Source: JAFAGX01 sp035622175 (GTDB lineage: Bacteria > Acidobacteriota > Terriglobia > Terriglobales > Acidobacteriaceae). From it: a stretch of DNA of 64,000 nucleotides. The notes under the pieces are model-generated. The model was not told the DNA's origin, ran no database searches, and saw only the letters and a program-made list of their open reading frames with translations. The stretch covers positions 1-64,000 of the forward strand of contig DASPVV010000016.1 in NCBI GenBank assembly GCA_035622175.1. The letters are read 5' to 3'. Of the stretch, positions 1 through 9,281 are shown piece after piece. The position numbers were made by a program, and so were the translations under genes. The number at the start of each line of letters is the position of its first letter. The first letter of the stretch is position 1.

Positions 1-1371
1 CCCAAGCACGTGGACCCAGCCCCGGCGGGAATTGGGGATCAAGACGAGCCCGCCCCCGCCATTTTTCACGGCCTCAAGACGGAGGATCAGATTCAGGGGT
101 TCCTGAACTACACGCGTTTCATGGTCGGACGCTACCACGACAAGATTCAATATTGGGAATTTTGGAACGAGCCGAATATCGGCTATTGGCGGCCCAATGT
201 GGAGTCACGCGAGGAGCGGGCCGCGAAGGGTCGCGAGTACGGACGCGCCCTGTGCCCGGTGGCCGACGTCGTCCACGAACTGGATCCCAAGGCGAAGGTG
301 ATCTTTGGCGGAACCAGCGAGATCGATGCCCCGTTCGTGCTGGCGGCGCTGAGCGAATGTCCCTCGAAAATCGATGTTATGGCCTACCACACGTATCCGG
401 GCTACGGGCGCAATGAACCTCCCGAGGAGGAAGATGCGCTCGAAGAGGCAGATTTGTTCCGCGAAGCCGTGCTGCGCCTTCCCGGGGTGGGCAAGCATCT
501 TGAGTTCTGGGAAAATGAGTGGAACTCGATGCCGGCGTGGAAGAACTCGAACGAGTCGGTGCAGGCCCGCTACCTTCCGCGCTTTTTCCTGCAGGCTCTT
601 TCCCAAGGCGTCAAACCGTTTTTCTGGGAATTTGTTCCTGGCACCGACGGCAACGAGGACGACCAAACCGGACTGTTGCACGGCGAAACCTTTGCTCCGA
701 ATGCGTTTGAACCGCGTGAGGCGTACCGCGCCTTCGCCGTGACCTCGGCCTTGTTTGCCCAGACCGAGCTCGATCCCATGGCGGACATCCTCCTCGATCC
801 GCCTGCCCGGTACAATCACGGCCAACTGCGCAAGTACGCCTACCGCGACCGCAAATCCGGTAAACGTATCTATGCAGTCTGGCTGGCGGTTGTCTCGGAT
901 CCGGCAGACAATTTCAGGCCGCTTCAAGTTGAGGTGGGCCTTCCGCAGAGCGGAATTACCAAGCCCATCCTGGTCGATGTGCGAACGGGTCGGATCACTC
1001 CCGCGGTGTGGGTCCATCGGGAGAAGCAAACGCTGCGAATTCCCTTAAAGGACAGCGTCGTGGCCGTAATGGACGCTTCCTATTTGGATTGGCCGGAAGC
1101 GCCCGCCGCGCCCGGGGAATTGGTGGCCGTGCTGTCTGGCCACGATGTCCAACTCGACTGGAAGAAATACGGAAACGCCGCGGGGTTCGAACTCGAGCGT
1201 TCGTCGGACTGGGACGCTTGGGAGAAGGTCACCGCACTGCCCGCCAGTCAAACCCGGTACCGAGAACCCCTGGCCCGCGCAACCCACATCACCTACCGGG
1301 TTCGAGCCATCGGCTCCAAGGCTCCCTCCTCATGGTCAAACCCGGCATGGGTAGATGTGGGGCAGCCTTGA
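1..1371 (+). CDS. Clan-A glycoside hydrolase (GH39-like xylosidase), 5' truncated
   Basis: The frame is open from base 1, so the N-terminus lies outside the window; the first in-window start codon is GTG at 10. Counting from that GTG, a beta-4 acid/base motif EFWNEPN sits near residues 50-56 (Glu54), and EFWENEWNS near residues 165-173 supplies a candidate nucleophile Glu. This pair is typical of clan GH-A retaining enzymes, and the NEP context resembles GH39 beta-xylosidases. The last ~85 residues look like a fibronectin type III module (LDWKKYGNAAGFELERS, then YRVRAIG). It lies 206 bp before an Oar/SusC-like receptor on the same strand, consistent with polysaccharide breakdown at the cell surface. 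Exact GH family and substrate are inference. Confidence 0.75.
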   Translation, partial: PKHVDPAPAGIGDQDEPAPAIFHGLKTEDQIQGFLNYTRFMVGRYHDKIQYWEFWNEPNIGYWRPNVESREERAAKGREYGRALCPVADVVHELDPKAKVIFGGTSEIDAPFVLAALSECPSKIDVMAYHTYPGYGRNEPPEEEDALEEADLFREAVLRLPGVGKHLEFWENEWNSMPAWKNSNESVQARYLPRFFLQALSQGVKPFFWEFVPGTDGNEDDQTGLLHGETFAPNAFEPREAYRAFAVTSALFAQTELDPMADILLDPPARYNHGQLRKYAYRDRKSGKRIYAVWLAVVSDPADNFRPLQVEVGLPQSGITKPILVDVRTGRITPAVWVHREKQTLRIPLKDSVVAVMDASYLDWPEAPAAPGELVAVLSGHDVQLDWKKYGNAAGFELERSSDWDAWEKVTALPASQTRYREPLARATHITYRVRAIGSKAPSSWSNPAWVDVGQP

Positions 1372-1576
1372 ACAGCTCAGCTTGCTGCCAGACACGCTCG
1401 CCTGGACTTTCACGGAGTGGAAGTGGCGAAAGCGCGATTGATAACTGGGGGAGAAACCAGTGTAGAATGGTGCGCACAAAAACAGCCACCAGAGTGTTAA
1501 GTGGCAATTACCTGGCCATCGGGCAACGACGATCCTCGCCAGCCCGGATAACAATTTGATTTGAGGTGGATGGATT

Positions 1577-4500
1577 ATGGTGTCTTTCTCGCAAGTACGG
1601 CGAAGGTTGCAATCTAGGTTAGCTTTCCCGCTGATCGTGCTGCTGCTGTTGCCTCTTTCTGTTTTTGCCCAGACGACCATCGGCACGGGCAGCATCGTGG
1701 GCATCGTGACCGACCCCTCGGGCGCGGTGGTTGCGGGCGCCAAGGTCGCGGTTACGAACTTGTCCACGGGGCGGAAGATCAACCTGACCACGAATAACGC
1801 TGGTGCGTTTAACTCTGGAGCTCTCGTTCCCGGCAATTACGGAACCAGGGTCACAGCCAGCGGTTTTAGTTCGGTAGAGAGTCAAGTGACCGTGCAGGTG
1901 GGTAACACCGCCTCTGTCAATGTCAGGCTGCAGGTCGGACAGGAAAACCAGGTTGTCGAAGTGCAAGCTACGGCCGTCGCGGTCAACACCCAACAGGCGA
2001 CTGTGCAGGGGGTGCTCAATGCCGAGCAAATCGAGAATCTGCCGGTCAATGGGCGCAACTTCCTCGACTTGGCGCAGCTCGAACCCGGGGTGCAGATTCA
2101 GGACGGTCAGGATTTTGACCCCACGAAAGCCGGGTTTTCCTCGATTTCCTTCGGCGGCCGTTTCGGTCGGACGGCGCGCATCGAAGTGGATGGCGTGGAT
2201 GTGTCGGATGAGACCGTGGGAACAACGACGACCGATATTGCCGCCAGCGCAATCCAGGAATTCCAGCTCAGCCAGTCGAGTCTTGATCTTTCGAACGAGC
2301 TGACGTCTTCGGGGGCGGTGAATGTGACTACCCGTTCGGGGACCAACAGTGTCCACGGCCAAGCCCTCGGTCTATTCCGCGATAGCTCTCTGGCGGCTGC
2401 TCTGCCCACGCCCGTGGGGCTGCCAGCCCCGGATTTCCAGCGTTCGCAATATGGGGGAAGGGTGGGCGGTCCGATCCAGAAGGACAAGTTGTTCTACTTC
2501 CTCGACGGCGAACGCACCATCCAACACGAGCAGGCACCGATTTTGGTGGATGCTCCCTTCCAGGGATACTCGGGATTCTTTACCTCGCCGTTTCACGAAG
2601 CCGACCTGCTCGGCAAAGCGGACTATGAGCTGACCCAATCCGCGCATCTCTTCTATCGCTTTACCTACTTCTCCAACTCTCTGCTGGCCAACGCCGGTCT
2701 TGGTTTCTCGGTCTATGAGAATAAGGACATTACCCGAACCAACTTGGTGGGGGCTGATTTCAACAGCGGCAACTTCACCCACACCTTCCGTTTTCAGTAC
2801 CTGAAGTTCTCGAACCAGATCGTGGATGCTACGCTCGGCAGCAGTCTGCCACTGGCAAACTATCCGGTAGAGTTACAGATGGGCTATACCGGCCTTTACA
2901 CCGGGCCGAACTACCTGGCGCCCCAGGCCACCTTGCAAAGCAACCACCAAGCAAAGTACGACGGCTCCTACAGCCACGGCTCTCACATCATTCGCTACGG
3001 CTTTAATTACAACCGCATCGTGGGTGGAGGCTACGCGAACTTCAATGGCATCGAACCCTTAGTAGAGAGTGACCTGGCGCCCGGGGATCAGGCGTTTGCA
3101 GCCACCGGACCGTTTCCCGGAGGCGCTTCAAACCCGCTGAACTATCCAGTCGAGTTGGTTTACCTGGGCAATAACCAGGGTTACTCGACCCAGGGAGCCG
3201 CTTTCGGGTATCCGGCGGGCCGCACCGTGGACAACCGGATCGGTGTCTATTTGGGAGACAGTTGGAAGCTGCGCCAGACCTTTACCTTGACCTATGGGTT
3301 GCGCTACGTGCGGGATACGGGGCGAACCGACAGCAACCTTGCCGGCATCCCCGCACTCAATGCTCTGATTCCCGGGTTGGGGGACCCCGTCCGCCAACCC
3401 AACTTGAATCTTGCCCCGCAAGTTGGCTTTGCTTGGGACGTGACCGGCAGCGGCAAGACGGCGATTCGCGGCGGCATCGGAATTTTTTACGAAAATGCTA
3501 TTTGGAACAACGTCGAGTTTGATGCTCCCAACCGCTATGTCAACGGCACCTTTGGCCAGTATCCCACGGCCTGCTTAGCGGCCGACGAACCTTTAGCAGT
3601 TCCCATTCCCGGAGGAGTGCTCAACCCCACATTCTGTTCCACCGCTAGCGGCGCTGAGGTGCCACTCGGAACGGTAGCCACTGAGATTGCGAGTTTCTCG
3701 AAGCTCTACCAATCGAAGTATCCTTTTAACGTGAACGCGCCCAATCCGTATTATGTCGGCACACTCCTCGCGACCGGAGGAGCTTTCCCCGAGGCGGCTA
3801 TGTTTGATCCCAACTACCATACTCCGCGCTCGATCCAAATGAACATCGGGATCCAACGTCAGCTGCGCCCGGGCATGGTGTTGAGTGCGGATTTTGTGCG
3901 CAACGTGCAGACGCATTACTTGCTGGGGATTGACGAGAATCAAGCGGGGAACGCTCAGTACTTCAATGAGGCCGCTGCGTTAGACGCGATTAATACAACC
4001 AACGCGCAATTCAACAATTGCGCTGCCGGCGTAGCTGGTATCAGTTGCGCTATCAACCAAGGTGCGACGATGGCCGATTATGCCGGCAATGGTCTCACCT
4101 CTTCCGGTGATTTCGACGCGGCCTGCGGCCCCTCGCTTGGATATCCATGCGCTTTTCCAGGGAAGAATCCAAACGCGCCTCCGCTGAATTTTCTGAAATC
4201 TGCGGGACGATCGGTGTACGACGGTCTGCAAGCCAAGCTAGTCCAGAACGTTGCCCATCCTTTGCGGGGAGTCTCGACCCTCAACTTCCAGGTGTCTTAC
4301 GCCTTGTCGCGTTTTGAAAACACCGGCGGCGGTAGCGCCGATTCTCCGGGCGCCTCCGACCAGGACTTCATTATTACCGCGCTCGACAATGTCAAGCCCA
4401 ATCGCTATTTTGGACCCTCGGTGCTCGATCGCACGGATCAACTGTCCTTTGGAGGCTTTGCGAATATTCCCGCCGGTTTCCAACTGAGTGTGATGTCGCA

Positions 4501-5095
4501 CTTCTGGAGTCCCCTCGCCACTTCGATCATCGTGCCCAACACCCAACTGGGGCCGGGCGAGATCTTCCGCACTGACTTTACCGGAAGTGGAAACGTGCAG
4601 GATCCGATTCCGGGTACGCACGTGGGCAACTTCGATCGCGGCATCAACGCCTCGCAACTGAATGGGGTCATTAATCAATACAACAGCACGTACGCCAACA
4701 ACCCCACACCTGCAGGTCAGGTTCTGATTAACCACGGCTTATTTACCCTAGCCCAACTTCGACAACTCCAGGCGGTCGCACCGACGGTGCCGCTCGCGCC
4801 TCCCGGCGAGGTAAACCTGGCATGGCTGCGGGCCTTTGACACGAAGGTGACCTGGCGCCACACCTTCCACGATCGACTCACCGTGGAACCGAGTGTGGGC
4901 TTCTACAATCTGTTCAACTTCACCAACTTCGATTTACCCTCAGCCACCATCGATGGAATCCTGACCGGAGGGGCTGGGAACATCAACGGTACTGACGCGA
5001 ACGCCCATAATGTGACTCGCGTGGGTGTCGGGACGGGAGTGTACGCTCTCGGCGCACCCCGGCAGCTCGAGTTCGGACTAACCGTGTCCTTTTGA
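1577..5095 (+). CDS. Oar/SusC-like TonB-dependent outer-membrane receptor
   Basis: This 1172-residue protein starts at ATG 1577 with a GAGGTGG ribosome site 8 bp upstream. Residues 1-31 form a signal peptide ending in FAQ. A carboxypeptidase-regulatory-like (CarbopepD_reg) domain follows (about 35-115, GIVTDPSGAVVAGAKVAVT). The plug region carries NLPVNGRNFLDLAQLEPGV, which is characteristic of acidobacterial Oar-like receptors. The remainder is rich in alternating aromatic strands and ends in a C-terminal phenylalanine after EFGLTVSF, as expected for BAM-inserted barrels. It should import or bind a large ligand at the outer membrane. Being sandwiched between a hydrolase and a LacI regulator suggests a glycan ligand, but the ligand is unknown. 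A weak promoter (TTGATA 1438-1443, TAGAAT 1463-1468, long 19-bp spacer) lies upstream. Confidence 0.9.
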   Translation: MVSFSQVRRRLQSRLAFPLIVLLLLPLSVFAQTTIGTGSIVGIVTDPSGAVVAGAKVAVTNLSTGRKINLTTNNAGAFNSGALVPGNYGTRVTASGFSSVESQVTVQVGNTASVNVRLQVGQENQVVEVQATAVAVNTQQATVQGVLNAEQIENLPVNGRNFLDLAQLEPGVQIQDGQDFDPTKAGFSSISFGGRFGRTARIEVDGVDVSDETVGTTTTDIAASAIQEFQLSQSSLDLSNELTSSGAVNVTTRSGTNSVHGQALGLFRDSSLAAALPTPVGLPAPDFQRSQYGGRVGGPIQKDKLFYFLDGERTIQHEQAPILVDAPFQGYSGFFTSPFHEADLLGKADYELTQSAHLFYRFTYFSNSLLANAGLGFSVYENKDITRTNLVGADFNSGNFTHTFRFQYLKFSNQIVDATLGSSLPLANYPVELQMGYTGLYTGPNYLAPQATLQSNHQAKYDGSYSHGSHIIRYGFNYNRIVGGGYANFNGIEPLVESDLAPGDQAFAATGPFPGGASNPLNYPVELVYLGNNQGYSTQGAAFGYPAGRTVDNRIGVYLGDSWKLRQTFTLTYGLRYVRDTGRTDSNLAGIPALNALIPGLGDPVRQPNLNLAPQVGFAWDVTGSGKTAIRGGIGIFYENAIWNNVEFDAPNRYVNGTFGQYPTACLAADEPLAVPIPGGVLNPTFCSTASGAEVPLGTVATEIASFSKLYQSKYPFNVNAPNPYYVGTLLATGGAFPEAAMFDPNYHTPRSIQMNIGIQRQLRPGMVLSADFVRNVQTHYLLGIDENQAGNAQYFNEAAALDAINTTNAQFNNCAAGVAGISCAINQGATMADYAGNGLTSSGDFDAACGPSLGYPCAFPGKNPNAPPLNFLKSAGRSVYDGLQAKLVQNVAHPLRGVSTLNFQVSYALSRFENTGGGSADSPGASDQDFIITALDNVKPNRYFGPSVLDRTDQLSFGGFANIPAGFQLSVMSHFWSPLATSIIVPNTQLGPGEIFRTDFTGSGNVQDPIPGTHVGNFDRGINASQLNGVINQYNSTYANNPTPAGQVLINHGLFTLAQLRQLQAVAPTVPLAPPGEVNLAWLRAFDTKVTWRHTFHDRLTVEPSVGFYNLFNFTNFDLPSATIDGILTGGAGNINGTDANAHNVTRVGVGTGVYALGAPRQLEFGLTVSF

Positions 5096-5315
5096 GCGGC
5101 TGTTCCTCGCTCCGACCTGCTGATGGCCCTCCCCGGCTCTTTGTGGGTCATGCTGCAGTAACCTTCGCAGGTCCAAATTCATCGTCTGCAGAGCGGGGCT
5201 TCGTCTGGTCCGCTCCGTGCAACCGTCGAACCCCGGCGTGCTGGCGTTTGGGCTCTGCCTTAATTAGACTCAATCAGGACAGAGACATGCTGGCGGCTGG
5301 GCGCGATGGAAGGCG

Positions 5316-6353
5316 ATGATAACGATCCGAGAGTTTGCGAAAGCGAGCGGTTTCTCACCCACCACGATTTCCTTGGTTCTGAACAACGCGCCCGCCGGTC
5401 AACACCTTCCGGAGAAGACCAAAGATCAGATTCGCAAATGGGCCCGCAAGCTCGGCTACTACCCAAACCAGTTCGCCCGTTCCTTGCGCAGCCGTCGCAG
5501 CCAGGCGGTTGCCGTCTTGGTACCGGATGTGAGTGACCCCTATTGTGCCCAGGTACTGCTCGGAATTGATAAATCTCTTTATCGTTCCACCTACCTTCCG
5601 GTTCTGATCGATATTCAGAATAGCCGCGCACGATTCCGCAACTATGTGGCAACCCTGTTCGAACGCCGCATCGAAGGCGTCATTGCGGTAGCGAACTCGT
5701 TGCAACTGCAGACGGAAATGCTCGATCCGTTCGCCAAAAACCAGATCCCGGTGGTCGTGATCGGACGCGAGGCCAGCCATCGTGGGATCAGTTCGGTATC
5801 GGTGGACAACAAAATGGGGGCGCGCCTGGCGATGGCCCACCTTTTTGAACGAGGGCATCGACGCATCGCCTTCATCCGTGGGCCCAAGCAGGTGGTCGAC
5901 AGCGCCCATCGTTGGGCAGGCATCCGGGAGTTCGCCCGGCAGCATTCACTGTCCTTGGATTCCAAGCTGGTCCTGGAACTCAAGGACGCAGCGTCAAGCT
6001 CCGAAGCCGGGTTTGAAGCCATGGCGAAGCTGCTTCTGAGAGGAGCTCGCTTTACCGCGGTGATGGCTTTTGATGATATGACAGCGTTCGGCGCAATTCG
6101 GGCCTTGACCCAAGCCGGGGTCAAGGTGCCTGAGCAATGCTCGGTGGTGGGCTTCGACGATGTGGCGGCGGCTGCCTTTTACAATCCTCCGCTAACCACC
6201 GTGCGGCAATCGATGGAAGAACTGGGGAACATTGGCGCCGGGATCTTCCTAGGAGCAGCCCAGAGCCAATCCACGGACGGGACGAGAATTCAGGCGGTCC
6301 GGCGGAAGGTGGAACCAGAGCTGGTGGTTCGGGCTTCGACCGCGGCTGCCTGA
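5316..6353 (+). CDS. LacI-family transcriptional regulator
   Basis: The 345-residue protein has the LacI length and order. An N-terminal helix-turn-helix covers about residues 2-25 (TIREFAKASGFSPTTISLV), followed by the hinge (GYYPNQFARSLRSRRS) and a periplasmic-binding-protein-like sensor domain from about 60 to 340 (AVLVPDVSDPYCAQV). The end of the sensor domain has the usual GFDDVAAAAFYNPPLTTVRQ. ATG 5316 is preceded by GGAAGG. Its neighbours are an Oar-like receptor upstream and a GH5 hydrolase downstream. A LacI-type palindrome lies 180 bp after its stop in the promoter of the GH5 gene, so local repression of that gene relieved by a sugar is the simplest reading. The effector cannot be told from sequence. 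Confidence 0.92.
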   Translation: MITIREFAKASGFSPTTISLVLNNAPAGQHLPEKTKDQIRKWARKLGYYPNQFARSLRSRRSQAVAVLVPDVSDPYCAQVLLGIDKSLYRSTYLPVLIDIQNSRARFRNYVATLFERRIEGVIAVANSLQLQTEMLDPFAKNQIPVVVIGREASHRGISSVSVDNKMGARLAMAHLFERGHRRIAFIRGPKQVVDSAHRWAGIREFARQHSLSLDSKLVLELKDAASSSEAGFEAMAKLLLRGARFTAVMAFDDMTAFGAIRALTQAGVKVPEQCSVVGFDDVAAAAFYNPPLTTVRQSMEELGNIGAGIFLGAAQSQSTDGTRIQAVRRKVEPELVVRASTAAA

Positions 6354-6499
6354 TCCCCTTTTGAGCCGTGGGGCCGCGCATCCGCGGGACTGGCCACGTC
6401 CTGCTTCGAACGGGATGGCAGGACCGTAGGGATTGCGGCTACGGTCCGCCAAACTCTAAAACTCCGCTGCTTGCGCTCGTAGCCCGCCGAGCAAAACAC

Positions 6500-6527
6500 T
6501 TGACAAACGCCGGGTGGTCGATATAAA
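6500..6527 (+). promoter_or_regulatory. Sigma-70-type promoter of the GH5 gene
   Basis: TTGACA (6500-6505) and TATAAA (6522-6527) are separated by 16 bp and lie 157 bp upstream of the GH5 start codon. The match to the consensus is the best seen in this window. The predicted transcription start (about 6534) falls exactly on the left edge of the LacI-type palindrome at 6534-6551, the classical position for repression. The 5' leader also contains a hairpin GGAACGT-CTT-ACGTTCC at 6570-6586. Confidence 0.65.
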
Positions 6528-6533
6528 CGGGTT

Positions 6534-6551
6534 CAGTAAACTGGTTTACTG
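6534..6551. promoter_or_regulatory. LacI-family operator (perfect palindrome)
   Basis: CAGTAAAC-TG-GTTTACTG has two perfect 8-bp arms around a 2-bp centre. The core GTAAACnnGTTTAC matches the general operator form of GalR/LacI regulators. It sits at the predicted transcription start of the GH5 promoter and just downstream of the lacI-type gene. The assignment to that regulator rests on proximity and form. Confidence 0.7.
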
Positions 6552-6684
6552 ACAAGAAAGGAACCCTGCGGAACGTCTTACGTTCCCGCCCGCTCCCTGG
6601 CTCCCGCAAGCTGGGGAACATCTGAAGCGCATCGCCGGCCTCGCGGATTGGTCCCTGTCTGAACCATCAGGGAAGGCGCCCGTC

Positions 6685-7821
6685 ATGAAGAGAAAATATG
6701 AGGCTCTCGCGGGTCCGGTGCTCGTGGTGGCTGGCATTCTGGCTGTCGGCCGTCCGCTTCTCTTGGCGGCAGCGCCTGGAATCACCGTCGCAGGCAATCA
6801 ACTGGTGACCACGAGCGCAGGGAGGCTGGGCGGGCAAATGGTTGCCGCCGGGGTTCCGGTCGTGCTGCGAGGCGTCAACTTCTCAGGATCAGAATATGGT
6901 TGCCTGCAGCAGAATTCATTTTGGGATAATCCCCAGGGAAACCAAGCCACCATTAACGCCATGCTTACCTGGCATGCCAACGTCGTTCGCCTTCCGTTGA
7001 ACGAAGACTGCTGGCTCGGAATCAACGGAGCCCCAGAGAAATACAGCGGGTCAAATTACATCAAGGCGATGACTACCTTCGTGGATCTTGCCAATGCCTC
7101 TGGGTTGATCGTGGAGGTGGATCTCCACTGGGGAGCCGGAGGAACAGGTTTGCCGACGGACGATAGCTATCCCGGCTTAGACGAGGATCATGCTTCCTCC
7201 TTTTGGGAGTCCGTGGCGAACACGTTCAAGGATAATGCGTCGGTGATTTTCAACCTGATCAACGAACCGTATCTGGGGAACAGTAACCCCACGGCAGATT
7301 CTTGGCGTTGTTATTTGCAGGGGGGGTGCCGAACCCCCCAGGTTGGGAACTTAGGCGCCTGGAAGGTAGTTGGAACTCAATCCGTCGTAAACACGGTACG
7401 GGCCACAGGAGCCACGAACCCCATCATCATTGCAGGGTTGGAGTGGTCCAACCAACTCAATGACTGGTTGAGGTACATGCCCGCCGACCCCGAAGACAAG
7501 ATCATCGCGGGAGTTCACATCTATTTCGACGGCCTTGCTTGCGAAGACACAGCGTGTTGGAACCGCGTATTCGCACCCATCTTAGCTGCCGGACACCCGG
7601 TGATTGTCGATGAGATGGGATATCAGGGGACCTGCACATCGAGCTACATCACTCGCTTGATGAAGTGGGCCGACGCCCAAACGCCCCGCATTGGTTACTG
7701 GTTGTGGTCATGGAACCCTTTTGGTTGTGTCTCTGGACCATCTCTGATAACCAATGGCGCGGGCAATCCGACCAGCACATACGGTTCGGGATTTAAGGCT
7801 CACCTGCTCTCCATGCAATAG
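6685..7821 (+). CDS. GH5 glycoside hydrolase (cellulase family), secreted
   Basis: The 378-residue protein has a hydrophobic N-terminus (about residues 9-30, ending LLAAAP) that reads as a signal peptide. GH5 signatures follow in order: VNFSGSEYGC, HANVVRLPLNEDCW (Arg near 102), VEVDLHWG (about 144-150), FNLINEPY with the acid/base Glu194, HIYFDG (about 278-283) and PVIVDEMG with the nucleophile Glu310. The spacing and length fit a single GH5 catalytic domain without a carbohydrate-binding module. A GGAAGG ribosome site lies upstream. The gene is preceded by the promoter and LacI-type operator at 6500-6551, so it is probably sugar-regulated. An endo-acting beta-glucanase or mannanase is likely, but substrate is not readable from motifs alone. 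Confidence 0.9.
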   Translation: MKRKYEALAGPVLVVAGILAVGRPLLLAAAPGITVAGNQLVTTSAGRLGGQMVAAGVPVVLRGVNFSGSEYGCLQQNSFWDNPQGNQATINAMLTWHANVVRLPLNEDCWLGINGAPEKYSGSNYIKAMTTFVDLANASGLIVEVDLHWGAGGTGLPTDDSYPGLDEDHASSFWESVANTFKDNASVIFNLINEPYLGNSNPTADSWRCYLQGGCRTPQVGNLGAWKVVGTQSVVNTVRATGATNPIIIAGLEWSNQLNDWLRYMPADPEDKIIAGVHIYFDGLACEDTACWNRVFAPILAAGHPVIVDEMGYQGTCTSSYITRLMKWADAQTPRIGYWLWSWNPFGCVSGPSLITNGAGNPTSTYGSGFKAHLLSMQ

Positions 7822-7900
7822 CGGACCGAACGGCGGGTAGACGACCACAGAAGCGCTCTGTCCGGGTAAAAAGGCGGACGGTAACGAGGAGGATTCTGGG

Positions 7901-9163
7901 ATGCCAGGCAAGAAGCTTTCGATCAGACTAATTCTGGCGGGCTTTACGGTGGCCCTATTGGTGAAGAGCACCTGGGCGGGAGACCGCGAAAAGGTGGTGT
8001 ACAGCTTCAACGGCAAGGAAGGGTACTACTCCTATGCCGGCCTGATTCTCGATGCTTCCGGCACCACCTTCTACGGCATGGCGTACGAGGGGGGCGGACA
8101 CGGATGTGGCGGAGGCGGCTGTGGCGCGGTATTCGGGTTGACGCTCGCCGCAGACGGAAGCTGGACAGAGAAGCTGCTCGATGACTTCAACACCGGTGAC
8201 GGTAAGTACGGATTCTATCCCCTTGCTGGTCTCATCTTCGATGCCACCGGCAATCTCTATGGCACCACCTATTACGGAGGCGCTCACGGCTACGGCACGG
8301 TATTCGAGTTGACGCCCGCCGCGAGCGGGGGGTGGAGCGAGAAGGTGCTGCACAGCTTCGATAAAAACGGCAAGGACGGCTACTTTCCCGACGCCAACCT
8401 GGTCTTCGATGCCGCCGGCAATCTCTACGGTACGACGAATCTGGGTGGTTTTTATTCTGTGGGCACGGTGTTCGAGTTGACGCCTGGGGACGACGGGAGC
8501 TGGACGGAAAAGGTCCTGCATAGTTTCGACAACAGCTTCAACTTCAACGGCAGGGACGGCTTTTATCCCGAGGCCGGCCTGATCTTCAATGCCTCCGGCA
8601 ATCTTTACGGTACGACTTTATATGGCGGCGTTTACGGCGACGGTACGGTGTTCGAGCTGAGACCGAATGAGAACGGGAGCTGGACCGAGAGGGTGTTGCA
8701 CAGCTTCAACACTAACGGCAAGGACGGCTACTACCCCTACGCGGGCCTGATCTTGGATGCGGCCGGCAATCTCTACGGCACGACCTACGCCGGCGGTGCC
8801 GATGACTATGGAACGGTGTTCGAGTTGACCGCTGGCGGCTGGGCCGAGAAGCTGCTCCATAGCTTCAGCGACCAGGGAACGGACGGGTACAATCCCTACG
8901 CTGGCTTGGTCCTTGACGCCGGCGGCAATCTCTACGGCACGACTCTCAATGGCGGCGCCCACAACTCCGGGACCGTGTTCGAATTGACGCCGATCGCGGG
9001 CGAACACTGGACGGAGAAGGTGCTGCATCACTTCGCCCATGACGGCAGGGACGGAGTCAATCCCTACGCCGGCCTAATCTTTGATGGCGCGGGCAATCTC
9101 TATGGCACTACGGCCGAGGGGGGCACGTATGACGATGGCACAGTGTTCGAGCTAACACCCTAG
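7901..9163 (+). CDS. GloVer tandem-repeat secreted protein
   Basis: A signal peptide (residues 1-27, ending STWAG) precedes seven tandem repeats of about 56 residues built around AGLIFDAAGNLYGTT, YGTVFELTP and W.EKVLHSF. This is the GloVer repeat of 'choice-of-anchor tandem repeat' proteins, probably a beta-propeller-like or solenoid surface protein. The first repeat is divergent, with an inserted glycine/cysteine run (GCGGGGCG). The protein ends directly after the seventh repeat with no visible C-terminal anchor, unlike many family members that carry a sorting tail. GAGGAGG sits 8 bp before ATG 7901. It follows GH5 by 79 bp and could be cotranscribed. Function of the repeat is not established. 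Confidence 0.88.
   Translation: MPGKKLSIRLILAGFTVALLVKSTWAGDREKVVYSFNGKEGYYSYAGLILDASGTTFYGMAYEGGGHGCGGGGCGAVFGLTLAADGSWTEKLLDDFNTGDGKYGFYPLAGLIFDATGNLYGTTYYGGAHGYGTVFELTPAASGGWSEKVLHSFDKNGKDGYFPDANLVFDAAGNLYGTTNLGGFYSVGTVFELTPGDDGSWTEKVLHSFDNSFNFNGRDGFYPEAGLIFNASGNLYGTTLYGGVYGDGTVFELRPNENGSWTERVLHSFNTNGKDGYYPYAGLILDAAGNLYGTTYAGGADDYGTVFELTAGGWAEKLLHSFSDQGTDGYNPYAGLVLDAGGNLYGTTLNGGAHNSGTVFELTPIAGEHWTEKVLHHFAHDGRDGVNPYAGLIFDGAGNLYGTTAEGGTYDDGTVFELTP
8024..9160 (+). repeat. Seven in-frame tandem repeats of about 168 bp
   Basis: Within the GloVer gene the DNA repeats at roughly 156-180 bp. The nearly invariant segment GGCAATCTCTACGGCAC recurs in most units. The units are conserved enough in DNA to allow recombination between copies, so copy number may vary between strains. 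Confidence 0.85.
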
Positions 9164-9281
9164 CTGGGGTGCTCTGCTCCGGCTGGCGTCCGGGAACCCG
9201 GGGCGTAGACGTAATCCCGCCGCAGGCAATCGCGCACGGAAGGCGAATTCGCTCCCCCGGTCGAAGGCATGCCTCTGCAGG

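Noticed and set aside
205..1029. Long minus-strand frame of 274 residues
   Set aside because: It lies opposite the glycoside hydrolase, has no family motif and no ribosome site, and is a shadow of GC-rich coding DNA.
8024..9160. CRISPR-like array
   Set aside because: The repeats are in-frame protein repeats of about 168 bp, not 25-40 bp repeats with unique spacers. No cas gene is present in the window.
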